From: Nipponacmea schrenckii | Taxonomy: Eukaryota; Mollusca; Gastropoda; Lottiidae | Reading direction: 5' to 3' | NCBI GenBank assembly: GCA_030562195.1 | Contig: JAUJPP010000007.1 | Span: 20,519,769-20,583,768 of the forward strand | DNA: 64,000 nucleotides | Shown here: piece after piece, positions 1 through 10,480 of the stretch | How the letters are laid out: every line of letters starts with the position of its first letter | Numbering within the stretch: position 1 is the first letter of the stretch | The notes under the pieces: generated by a model | What the model saw: the letters and a program-made list of their open reading frames with translations, nothing else | Databases searched by the model: none | Told to the model about the DNA's origin: nothing | Position numbers and translations under genes: made by a program

Positions 1-483
1 CAAATAGCATATACATACAAATAGTTGACATTCTCTTAATTGTAATCAGTAATACGGTTTTTGTTCTTGTGTGATGCACATTGTTAAATTAAATAAAATG
101 TCTGCAATGGAACTTGTATTATTTGTGGCGGCTTAATGGGGATATAATGGTTTGTTTTGACAGTATCACGCTTCAGATTCAAGATCGACACTCATTACAT
201 TAGGGGACATAACCACCCGTTTAAATATCAACGTCATGATTATTTTTTTTAGTTCAATGTGGACTCGGTCCACTAATTCATTTGCCATCCGTTTCCATTT
301 TAAATAAAGAAAGATGCAAACTCCTATAACTTTTTACACAAAACTCGTTGAAAACTTTCCAATATGTCACACGAAAGCCTGTCCAATACTTGGTTTCTGT
401 ACAAAAATTCAATATAGCATGACCATGAAAGTTTAGAGCTAGTTAAAATGAAAGTAAACCACTACATTTTGTCAACGTCCGCG
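1..483. other. Non-coding, no gene seen
   Basis: AT-rich sequence with no open frame or repeat that I recognise. An AATAAA is present near 93-98, but nothing upstream lets me assign it to a gene. Confidence 0.5.
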
Positions 484-1197
484 TGACTGTCACTATTTTA
501 GAATAACCTAACCTATCCAGTCTCCCATTAAATCACAACATCTGAAAGAAAGTTCAATTCCTGACATCAAATGCCAAATCTAAACCAACGTTAGTCAAAA
601 TTGGTGATGCGAAAACCTCAAAAGGGAAGGGGGGGGGGAGAGAAAGAGTATTTCTAAAAATAGTAACTTTATACAATCATTAGCATAATCCAAGAGTTTG
701 AAACGAATTTCGTTGAAAAGCCTCATAAGGACTCGGACCACATAACATTTTATGTCCGCATGACTGTCACTATTTTAGAATAACCTAACCTATCCAGTCT
801 CCCATTAAATCACAACATCTGAAAGAAAGTTCAATTTCTGACATCAAATGCCAAATCTAAACCAAAGTTAGTCAAAATTGGGAATGCGAAAACCTCAAAA
901 GGGAAGGGGGGGGAGAGAAAGAGTATTTCTAAAAATAGTAACTTTATACAATCATTAGCATAATCCAAGAGTTTGAAACGAATTTCGTTGAAAAGCCTCA
1001 TAAGGACTCGGACCACTAAAACATTTTATGCTAATGATTGTATCGAATTGAGTCCGTTCTATTTTTAGAAATCCTCTTTCTCCCTTCCTTTGGGGGTGTT
1101 TGCATGCCCATTTTGGACTAATTTTTGGTCTAGATTTGAAATTTGATGTCTGAAATTGCATTTTCTTTCAGAATTTCTGAGATAATGAGAAATTTAA
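484..1197. repeat. Tandem plus inverted repeat (foldback)
   Basis: A unit of 277 bp beginning TGACTGTCACTATTTTAG at 484 is repeated at 761 with few differences. The second unit (about 800-965) is then followed by a diverged inverted copy (about 1027-1197), leaving a loop of about 60 bp. The arms share the G-rich tract and its complementary C-rich tract, and GCTAATGATTGTA at the loop side. The transcript would form a long hairpin of about 165 bp. No coding capacity is seen; a MITE-like or other foldback origin is an inference. Confidence 0.75.
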
Positions 1198-2791
1198 TTG
1201 GCCGAAGGTTATTTCTAAAAATAGTGGTCAAGTTGTCGGTCAAGTTCGAAAATGGAAATTATCGCATGAACGGTTTTTGAGTTATTGCCCTTGACTAAGT
1301 AAAAACGGGTCAAATTTGGGTTGTATCCACAATAGAGGCTACAGTTTTTATCCGATCTTAATGAAACTTGGTATACATGTATATATTGATGATATCTCGT
1401 TTAAGTTCGAAAATGGAAATTATCGCATGAGCGTTTTTTGAGTTATTGCCCTTGACTTAGTAAAAACGGGTCAAATTTGGGTTGTATCCACAATAGAGGC
1501 TACAGTTTTTATCCGATCTTAATGAAACTTGGTATACATGTATATATTGATGATATGTCGGTCAAGTTTGAAAATAGAAATAATCGCATGAGCGGTTTTT
1601 GAGTTATTGCCCTTGACTTAGTAAAAACGGGTCAAATTTGGGTTGTATCCACAATAGAGGCTACAGTTTTTATCCGATCTTAATGAAACTTGGTATACAT
1701 GTATATATTGATGATATCTCGTTTAAGTTCGAAAATGGAAATTATCGCATGAGCGTTTTTTGAGTTATTGCCCTTGACTTAGTAAAAACGTGTCAAATTT
1801 TGGGTTGTATCCACAATAGAGGCTACAGTTTTTATCCGATCTTAATGAAACTTGGTATACATGTATATATTAAGGATATCTTGCTCAAGTTCGAAAATGG
1901 AAATTATCGCATTAACGGTTTTTGAGTAATTGCCCTTGACTTAGTAAAAACGCGTCAAATTCGGGTTGTATCCACAATTGAAGCTACAGTTTTTATCCGA
2001 TCTTAATGAAACTTGGTATACATGTATATATTGATGATATCTCGGTCAAGTTTGAAAATGGAAATTATCGCATGAACGGTTTTTGAGTTATTGCCCTTGA
2101 CTTAGTAAAAACGCGTCAAATTCGGGTTGTATCCACAATTGAAGCTACAGTTTTTATCCGATCTTAATGAAACTTGGTATACATGTATATATTAATGATA
2201 TCTCGGTCAAGTTTGAAAATGGAAATTATCGCATGAACGGTTTTTGAGTTATTGCCCTTGACTTAGAAAAATCTTGTCAAAATTTTAGTTTCGATGCAAT
2301 AAATCCTCCAATTTTCAGAGGATGTTGATGAAACTTGGTGTGAGCATTGGAATTGATTAGGCCTCAGTCAAGTTTGAATTTGACAGTTTTTCAATGAATT
2401 GTTTTAAGTGATTGCCCTTGACTAAGTAAAATTGCATCAAAATTCTATTGTGGTTGCAATAAGAAGCTTTAATTTTCAAAGGATTTTGATGGAACTTGGT
2501 GTAAGCAATTTCTGACTTTTTTTAACAAATGGTTTTTGGGTTATTGCCCTTGACTTAGTAAAATTGCGTCAAAAATATTTGTGTGTGCAAAATAAGCTAA
2601 ATTTTTTTAATAGATTTGATGAAACTTGGTATGAGTATTTAAATAGATAAGATGGTGGTCAAGTTCTAAATTGACAATTTTCCATGAACAGTTTTTGAGT
2701 TTTTGCCCTTAACTTCAATATTAATTCAGTGAATGTTTTTTGAGTTATTGCTCTATTTATTTTTCAAATTCAATGCTGCCAGTGGGCGTAT
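1198..2791 (+). repeat. 161-bp tandem repeat element, mollusc pearl-like
   Basis: At least six units share TTGTATCCACAAT at 1321, 1482, 1643, 1805, 1966 and 2127, a period of 161-162 bp. More diverged units continue to about 2760. The right end reads GGGCGTATGTTACC, the same terminal sequence as at 33540-33560. Each unit contains TTTTTATCCGATCTTAATG and GAAACTTGGTA. I recall bivalve 'pearl' elements and their relatives as carrying core tandem repeats of about 160 bp; the family name was not checked. The right end joins the Penelope fragment at about 2791. Confidence 0.8.
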
Positions 2792-3654
2792 GTTACCTAT
2801 ATCTGATCTGTGAGCATTAAAACGAGTGCGTAATTTGTTCTTTGTTTCCCCGATATATTGTTTGGGACATTTTTTACATGAAATTAAGTATATTACATTC
2901 GAGTTTTCACATGTTAGGTGCTCTTGGATCGGGTATCTTTTATTCGTAGAGTTACTAATGCGTTTCTGATATAAAGGGACATGTTTTGCATCTGGTTGAC
3001 ATACATGGGGCACTCCTTAAACCTGGAGGCCCTTCGGCATAAAGTAACAATCGTACAGGCTTGGTTGAAATCAGAAGGCCTTGTGCAAATTCGGTGAAAT
3101 CGTAAAACTTGTGACTTAATAATTCCAGAAAATGTATGTTTTGGATGAAATGAGCTCTTATGCAAAAGTTGATGAGTGTCGGTTTCTTTGAAATATACTT
3201 TAATATCTAATTTATTAGTCTCCGCTATGGAATCACCTTTAAAAACCGTAGTATCGAGAAAATCTATGCTTTTGTGACTGACGTTGGCTGTTAGTTTGAT
3301 GGACGGGTGGTGGTTGTTGAGGATTTCAAAAAATTGCCAAAATTGTTCTATGGAGTAAGTCCAAACCATGAAAATGTCATCTAAGAAGCGTCCATAGAAA
3401 AGTGGGTCAAATGGACAAAGGGGTAATACCTCACGTTCCCACTCTGCCATGAAAAGGTTTGCGTATGAAGGGGCGAATCGTTTGCCCATAGCTGTACCTG
3501 AGGTTTGTAGATATGTTTTACCATTAAATGTGAAATCATTGCGACTAAGACAAATCTCTAAAAGCTGTAGAATGGCATCGTCGGGTCTGTCTGGATCTGG
3601 GTTTCTATCAAAAGCTTTGCGAACTGCCATTAGGCCAGTAGTGTTGTGGCACAT
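2792..3654 (-). pseudogene. Penelope-like retroelement fragment (RT plus GIY-YIG)
   Basis: Read on the minus strand from 3654, a 246-residue frame matches the C-terminal half of a Penelope-like reverse transcriptase. It has GTAMGKRFAPSYANLF, the catalytic YGRFLDDIF, and IDFLDTTVF. A second frame downstream (about 3013-2792) carries a GIY-YIG endonuclease core: VIYLISCKKCP, QYIGET and LRTRFNAH. RT followed by GIY-YIG is the Penelope arrangement. The two parts lie in different frames that overlap around 2914-3013, so a frameshift has occurred. The 5' part of the RT is missing, and the endonuclease stops abruptly where the tandem-repeat element begins. It is a dead fragment. Confidence 0.85.
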
Positions 3655-4259
3655 TTACAGGGCAGGATGTCAACTTATAATTCAACCATCATTGAAAATT
3701 GTGTACGATGAGTCGTAATTAATTGTGCCCGAACTTGTCTGCAAATTGAATCAAGATTCAAAAGTGACTTAAACATTGAAGTTTCGATTGCCACAGCCAA
3801 CCTTAAATAATGTGCCAACTTTTATCCTCAATTGTATTGTGTTTTCAAAATCTGTGAGGCTTCACTTTGTGAATTATGTACGATTGGTCGTAATTTGTGC
3901 CGGGAATATTGCCTATAAATTAAATTAAGATTTTAAATTTGAGAGTGAGAAGTAATACTACCTCTAAGAATTGACATAAAATTCAAAAGAGTGCTAACTC
4001 TTAGATTGAATTAAGGCCTACATGAAATACATGTAAATATTCATCAGTTGAACGCTCAAGATCAATGACTAAAGAATAGAATCTCTAAGACGTTAAATCC
4101 AGTGAACTTCTAAACATGTTTCAACATTACATAGTTTACTGGATTATTACTTAGAAATTTGCTAACATTCTAACATAATAATAGAGGGAAGGGGAAACAG
4201 TGGCCTCATATATTATTGAACTGAAAAGCCTCAAACAAACCTGTGATTTTCGAACATTC
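3655..4259. other. Non-coding with a diverged direct repeat
   Basis: No coding frame is seen. A motif TGTACGATGAGTCGTAATT near 3702 recurs in diverged form near 3876, followed in both cases by a similar AAATTGAATCAAGATT-like stretch. This could be remnant LTR or leader of the downstream gypsy element, but I could not match it to sequence after 13079. Confidence 0.4.
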
Positions 4260-4860
4260 TAAGATGGAGCATTACGTGACAGACTGGTCACAAGCTCAAA
4301 TTAACAAGATTCAGCACGGTCAATTCAAGAATCAACGATCGACGATCATATCAGCAGGAAAGATGTAAGTTTAATCAACAATATACAAAGTAAACAGATA
4401 CATCTACGTCAAGTTGTTTTCGATGTGGTGGTCAATATTATGAGGACGTGTCGTTTTAAAACTGCAAAGTATTACTCGTGTCATAAGTGGCATTTGGCTA
4501 GGAAATGTCTACAAGAAATGTTTTAAGTTTCGAATCAAACAGGATGAACAGTTGACAATTGCTTATTGCCCAATGTGTCTCTAGTTTTTTGGTTACACTC
4601 CTATTGAAATGGGGGTGGTATAAGCGATGCATTATACCAGAATCTTTTAAGGTCATTTCCTGTGGGGATATCATCCCAGTGATAGGGGGAACTGGTGGTT
4701 CCTGTAACGTATGGAGACCAAAGATGTAGATCGTTGCAGCGAAAGGAAACTGCCCTGTATTGCTGGGGAGAAATACATAAATAAAACTTGATTGGCCGAA
4801 CATTTTCAAAATTCATATTGAGCATGCGGAGATTAAAGAGTTGTTGAAGAAATATCAAAA
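4260..4860 (+). pseudogene. Ty3/gypsy retrotransposon, gag and protease remnant
   Basis: Short frames, all interrupted, resemble gag and protease of a Ty3/gypsy element. There are traces of a gag zinc knuckle near 4415-4510 (YYSCHK then HLARKCLQ) and a protease-type stretch GELVVPVTYGDQ at about 4688-4725. The sequence breaks at 4860 and resumes at 11951, because a ~7 kb nested insertion sits between a 16-bp target-site duplication (4845-4860 and 11935-11950). It carries many stops and deletions and is not functional. Confidence 0.7.
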
Positions 4861-5202
4861 TGAAATGAAATGAATGGAGTTATACGTCCTACTCTTCTGC
4901 ACCTTATGGGCTAATGAAGACGGGCAACGCCATGCAGTGTGCAATGAGAGAAATTTTGCCAGGACAGCGGCATTAGCCTACTCTTTTTGCGATTTCCAAC
5001 TGTCGAGGGATCTTTAACGTGCACAGCCTGTAGCACACGGGGGCTCGGTTTATTGTCCCATCCGAACGACTAGACGCTTTTTCCATGTCAGTCCCTCCGA
5101 CCTGCATCACTGACAAGGGGAAACCGGGCTGAAAAATCCGAAACTTCATCTCGACCTTTGCCGGGATTGAACCCTGGACCTTCAGGTTAGCGAGCAAGCG
5201 TC
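4861..5202 (-). mobile_element. tRNA-derived SINE, body and tail (split copy)
   Basis: This is the body and 3' tail of the same SINE that is intact at 35444-35788, here on the minus strand. The tail (TGAAATGAAATGAATGG when read on +) begins right after the 16-bp target-site duplication. The B box lies near 5160-5172. The copy stops at GAGCAAGCGTC, where a LINE has inserted; the missing head is found 6.7 kb away at 11904-11934. Confidence 0.88.
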
Positions 5203-5283
5203 TTTTTTTTTTATCTTGTTTTATTATCAACAATAAATATTACAATAAAAATAAAAATATCTTAAAAATATTGCACAACAATT

Positions 5284-7958
5284 CTACATAATGAACGTAT
5301 AGTTATATTTTAAGATGACTTTATCAGTTTCAACTTGTATATACGGATTAAGTTGAAACAATAATTGAAATTTATGAAGCATTCCATTATGCTTCATATA
5401 ATGATAAGTTAAATTCATTTGATCAGATACGATAGCTTTAAAAATATTACATATGTTTAGAATAACACCTTCTTTTAAAAATGTCAAACGTCTCTTTAAA
5501 ATAGCTAATCTTGCGTATGAAAATAAAAGTACTAAAAACAAATTATCAGATTCCCTTTTCACCGGATAGCCAAAAATGAGCCATTCCCAAAACTTATCTC
5601 TGCTGAAACCCTCTTGCAAAAACGTTTGAATCATAACAAAAATAAAATCATGCAAATCCTGTACCATAAGCAACATAATATCATATGCTCAAGGGTTTCT
5701 TTGATGTTACAGTTACATAGCTTACAATAAGGATCATCTATTAGTCCTACTTTAAATTTCTTAGCATTCGTCCATATAATATTATGAACAATTTTCAAAT
5801 CGGTATCAATGCACTCAGAACTTTTCTTATTGTGAAAGACAGATTTCCATACATCAGTCCATTGGAGCTCATAACCTAAATTTTCCCAGTGTGCTTCACA
5901 AGCAGCACGATCGAACTGGGCATCCCTAAGGCATTTATAAACTGACCCAGATTTCAGATTAGTCAATAAAAATTCTGTACCGTTAACGACAATTTTTTGA
6001 TCAATTGAATCCTTAATAGGCACATAATTAGCATTGATAATTTCAACCCATTTCTCTGGCAGTGATTGTAAAATAATTTTATATTGTTGTTTTACTGTCT
6101 CATACAAGACATCTGGATCATCCATTTCAATCATTTCAAAAATTGCATCACATTGAAGAAATCCAGGCGCTAATAGCTTACAAAAATCATCAACCTTAAC
6201 TAAGCAAGAATTAACAAACAATTCAAAGAAAAGTGGAGTAGAATTATGCAAAATATTAGGATTATCAAATAAAATTTGGTTACGTATATCATTGTAAGAC
6301 TCGGCTAAAAAGCGTTCACCTTGACAAAAACAATCCCAAGCCATTAAGATGGAACTATAGAAGGGTGGCAGTAATTTTAAACTTGCTGGATTATATTTAA
6401 TAGATAGAAGCTCAAAAGTGCAAAGATAATTTTTATATTTAGACAGGAAATATGTCATGAAAAATTTCCAATATTCACTTTCATTGCTTTCAAGATATTT
6501 TGAAAGCCAGTAAAGTCTAAAAGAATGCTGCTTGTGTTTGACATGCACAAGACCAAGTCCACCACGTTCATTGCCGCCACATATGATATTCCTCCTGATC
6601 AATGGCGGCTTGCCATGCCATAGGAATTTACCTATAAACCCATCTAATTTCTGCAAAGCCCATTGGGGCATATCCACTACCCTTAATATATACCACACAG
6701 TTGATAGACATAATGTATTCACAACTGTAATTTTGCCCCGTAGATGAAGCTCACGAGACTTCCATAAATTCAAAATTCTGCCAATCTTATCAATGCGTGA
6801 CTCCCAATTAAGTTTTTCACACAAATTACGATCAGATCCCAAAAAAAACACCCAAAATTTTAATAGCACCGTGTACTTGTTTTGCAGATATACCAGCGCT
6901 ATCGTTATCCGTTAAAGAAGCGCTTCCCGCTAAAAGAAGTTCAGATTTATTGGCATTTATTTTAGCACCTGATGCTGAACAATAAATCTCTACAGTCCCA
7001 ATAGCTTCATGGATAGAATCTACAGATGACAAAGTTAATGTTGTGTCGTCCGCATGCTGAAACAAAATAGAAGTATGCTCACTTATACAATGGGGAATCG
7101 AAATACCTTTAATATTAGCATTTGATTTTAACAGCAAATTAAGAGGCTCAGAGGTCAGGACATACAAGAGAGCAGAAATTGGACATCCCTGGCGAACAGA
7201 TCTTGTTATAGGAAACGATAGTGAAACATGGCCATTAATTTTAATACAACTTCTAATAGAATTATACAGAATTTTAATATTGTTAGTGAATGCATCACCA
7301 AAGCCAAAAACCTCTAAGAGATCGAACATGAACTGGTGTGAAACGCGATCGAATGCCTTCTCCGCGTCCAGTTTTAATAAAAATAGAGGAAGGTCCTCCA
7401 CATCAACGTAATCTATAAGATCCCGGATATTTAAAATATTCCAGCAATATCTCTACCTGGTATGCAGCATGATTGCTCTTTAGAAATTATGGAATTCATA
7501 ACATGTTTTAGTCTTAATGCTAAAGTTCTGGAAAAAATCTTGTAATCAACATTTAGCAAACTAATGGGGCGCCAATTTTTAAGTTCTGATCTGTCACCGC
7601 GTTTCTTATAAAAAAGGGACACTACTCCATTTCTCATAGAACGACTCAGATGTCCCACTTTCTGCACCTCTTGAATCACTTCTAAGAAGGAAGGACCCAC
7701 AGTATTCCAAAAATGACCGTTAACCCATCTGGTCCAGGGGACTTCCCCCTTTTCATCCCTTTTAAAGAAAACTGTAGCTCCTTAAGACCAATATCCGCAT
7801 CACACAAATAGATTTCTTCTTCTGAAAGCCTATTTTGCACTAAACTAAATAAATGATTTTGACAATTCCTATCAACATTTTCTTCACTATACAATTTTGA
7901 ATAAAATTTGACAGATTCTAATAGAATATCAGGAATATTTTCAAGAATCTTACCATCA
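5284..7958 (-). pseudogene. LINE ORF2, reverse transcriptase and C-terminal part
   Basis: Continuation of ORF2 after the nested insert, spread over at least five overlapping frames. There are RT motifs GKSPGPDGL (near 7735), NWRPISLLNVDYKI (near 7560), LDAEKAFDRVSH (near 7365) and RQGCPISALLY (near 7190). The catalytic box is HADDTT in place of the usual YADD or FADD. The C-terminal part has the L1/Tx1 WYILRVVDMP and FLWHGKPP region and a zinc finger CKLCNCNIKETLEHMILCC near 5740-5685. One frameshift falls in an A/T homopolymer at about 6839-6846, and others near 7400 and 7690. The domain is dead. Confidence 0.85.
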
Positions 7959-9059
7959 ACGGTAGGCGCGACTGTCTTAAATGATGATCTTGAACGCATT
8001 AATCAATGGGCAAAGACATGGCTGGTTACTTTCAATCCACAGAAGACTGAAACACTGGCACTGACTACTAAAAGAAACCCTCCACTGCCTACCCTTAGTT
8101 TAGATAATACACCTATACAAGAAGTTGACTCGAACAAGCATCTCGGACTGACCTTTCAAATGAATTGTAAGTGGGATGAGCATATCCTCGGAATCATCAC
8201 TAAGACAAATAGACTTGTAAACTGCTTACGATCTCTTAAATACAGACTATCTCGACCATCTCTCCGCGTAATTTACAATTCATTTATCCTGCCCCACTTT
8301 GACTACTGTGACACAATTTGGGATGGGTGCACAGCAGAACTGACTAATAACCTTGAAGAGTTACAACTAGATGCACTCAGATCTATTTGTGGTGCTGTAA
8401 GGGGGACCAGTCACAGTCTATTATATAAAGAGACTTGCTTTGTCCCATTGAAGGAAAGACGAAGGCGCCATAAACTAAAACTAATCTATAAGATAAAAAA
8501 TGACATGACCCCTGCGTACTTAAAAGAACATCTAACCAAAACCCAAACAAACTACCAACTCAGAAATGAACTTGAATTTGACGAATATAAATATAGAACA
8601 AATACATTTGGAAATTCCTTTATCCCATCAGCTATTCGTGAATGGAACAAACTTGATGCTTCAGTTAGAAACTCTCGATCAATATCTTCCTTTAACTCCG
8701 CTCTAAATTCTCAGGATCAAAGTGAACCTAGATACTATTCTTTTGGAAAAAGAACAAACCAAATTATTCACTGTCGCCTTCGTCTTTCTTGTAGCGATTT
8801 AAACGAGCATAAATATAAAAGGCACATTTCTGACAGTCCTGCTTGCAGTTGTGGTCATTCAAATGAAGATACTTACCATTTTCTCTTAGAATGCCCCTTA
8901 CATTCAGATGCCAGGAACCTATCTATCCTACTCTTACCTATAATCTATCACAACATCGATATTCTCCTTTTCGGCATTCCAGATGATATAGACACCTGTA
9001 GAAAAAATTTCGAACAAATTCATAACTTTTTCGACATCAGCAGAAGATTCAAGATATAA
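7959..9059 (+). CDS. LINE reverse transcriptase C-terminal fragment
   Basis: The frame is open from the truncation point to the stop at 9057-9059, about 366 residues, all from the element. It starts just after the catalytic DD box that this copy lacks: LNDDLERINQWAKTW and FNPQKTE are typical of the RT thumb entry in jockey/CR1-type LINEs. Further on are KHLGLTF, LPHFDYCDTIWDGC and FIPSAIREWNKL. The C terminus carries a zinc-finger-like CSCGHSNEDTYHFLLECP. There is no start codon of its own and no RT active site, so this is an intact-looking but non-functional 3' remnant. An undamaged frame suggests a fairly young insertion. Confidence 0.88.
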   Translation, partial: TVGATVLNDDLERINQWAKTWLVTFNPQKTETLALTTKRNPPLPTLSLDNTPIQEVDSNKHLGLTFQMNCKWDEHILGIITKTNRLVNCLRSLKYRLSRPSLRVIYNSFILPHFDYCDTIWDGCTAELTNNLEELQLDALRSICGAVRGTSHSLLYKETCFVPLKERRRRHKLKLIYKIKNDMTPAYLKEHLTKTQTNYQLRNELEFDEYKYRTNTFGNSFIPSAIREWNKLDASVRNSRSISSFNSALNSQDQSEPRYYSFGKRTNQIIHCRLRLSCSDLNEHKYKRHISDSPACSCGHSNEDTYHFLLECPLHSDARNLSILLLPIIYHNIDILLFGIPDDIDTCRKNFEQIHNFFDISRRFKI

Positions 9060-9260
9060 TACTTTCACCATTCTCATCCAGAGTATATATCTGTATGTTA
9101 TGTTTGAATGTAAATAATTCTCTATTTTCTATGTTTGTCTGTAAATATTTTTGTCTGTAAATATGTTTATCTGTAAAATATGTTTGTCTGGAGAGGGTTT
9201 ATATAGGCGTAGCCTGCTGCCCAATCCAGTGAAAATAAATACTGTTTATATAAAAAAAAA
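7959..9260 (+). mobile_element. 5'-truncated CR1/jockey-like LINE nested in the Tx1-like LINE
   Basis: This 1302-bp insert is flanked by a perfect 13-bp target-site duplication (AATCTTACCATCA at 7946-7958 and 9261-9273). It ends in T plus a run of A residues. Short repeats of TTTGTCTGTAAATAT type occupy 9130-9190 in its 3' UTR. It lies opposite to the host LINE and interrupts host ORF2 within codons that still match on each side, so the insertion came after the host LINE. Confidence 0.93.
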
Positions 9261-10478
9261 AATCTTACCATCAGCCGTTTTAAGACTCCTGACAACATTT
9301 GATTCTTGGTGAACTTTTTCAAGATTAAGGAAAAATTTGGAACATTTATCAGTTTCAAATGCTATATCAGACTTAGAACGTAAAATGGCACCTTGGCATT
9401 TTAATTTTTCATGTTGCTCCAATTTATTTCTTAATTCATAAATAGGAGAATGATCATAATTAGGATCTTGACTGGCTCGACCATAATGAAAATTTAATGC
9501 AGATTGAATGTTCCAAAATTCCTCCTGACTCTTTTTCCTTTTATTTTTGGCATAAATTATACTTTTCTGTTTCACCTTATACTTAAAATTATCCCACCAA
9601 ATTAATTTTTGATAAAGAGGGCATTCAAGTGATTCTTTATAAAGTTGTTCAATTAACTCACAATAAGCAGAGTCTTTGAGATGCAAATTGTTAAGGACCC
9701 AAAGGCCTGGTCCTCTTTCATATTTATTGAAACTCAGGTGAAGTGTAACATAACTGTGGTCACTTCGAGTTGTGTGCGAAATATAACAAAAATTACAAAA
9801 ACTCAATAAAAGAGAACTAACAAAAATGTAGTCTATTCTTGATTGTTTAAGACTCCCTTGCACAATTTGATTTCGCGTAAAAGCGCTCTTTTCAGGATTT
9901 TTCCTCCGCCATATGTCAAAAAGATTTGTTTCCGTCACAAAGGACGACAACAATTGTGAGTTTAAGTTGTAACTTGACATATTATTCGACCTGTCAAATT
10001 TACAATTGATAACATCATTAAAATCGCCACAAACTACTGAATTTTCATATTTCGATACCTGACCAGTAACTAGTTTCAAAAATTCCTTTCTATATGAGGG
10101 TTGATTCGGAGCATAAATGCACAGGATACTGAATTCAAAATCGTCTGTAGACACTTTACACTGAACCACGCGGCCATCAGAATCGGAATAAAGGAATGAA
10201 ACCCTATTCGAAAATTGTTTCGAAACAAAAATTGCTACACCACGTGAACCTGACTGATAATTGCTACAATATAAATCACCATTCCATAAATGTTTATATG
10301 AAGCCACAAAGTTTGCATCCCAATGTGTCTCTTGAACACAAAGAATATCTAATTGCTTAATTCCAATGTCAGCAATCAATCCATTTAATTTATTAACGTT
10401 CACCAAACCATTTATATTTATGGTGGCTACTTTAACCATTATATGTAAATATAGTAAATATAGAGCAGTAAACCACAT
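9261..10478 (-). pseudogene. LINE ORF2, endonuclease part
   Basis: The N-terminal 400 or so residues of ORF2 form an exonuclease-endonuclease-phosphatase domain of the L1 apurinic-endonuclease type. Visible motifs are ATININGL, QETHW, GDFNDV, SRIDYIFVS and SDHSYVTLHL, which hold the expected catalytic Asn, Glu, Asp and His residues. The domain nicks target DNA to prime reverse transcription. The frame then runs into the poly-A tail of the nested LINE at 9251-9260 and is cut at a DGKI sequence that continues at 7958 beyond the insert. Confidence 0.85.
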
Positions 10479-10480
10479 TG

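Noticed and set aside
4498..4858. Minus-strand frames of 85-103 residues
   Set aside because: They are complements of the decayed gypsy gag/protease region.
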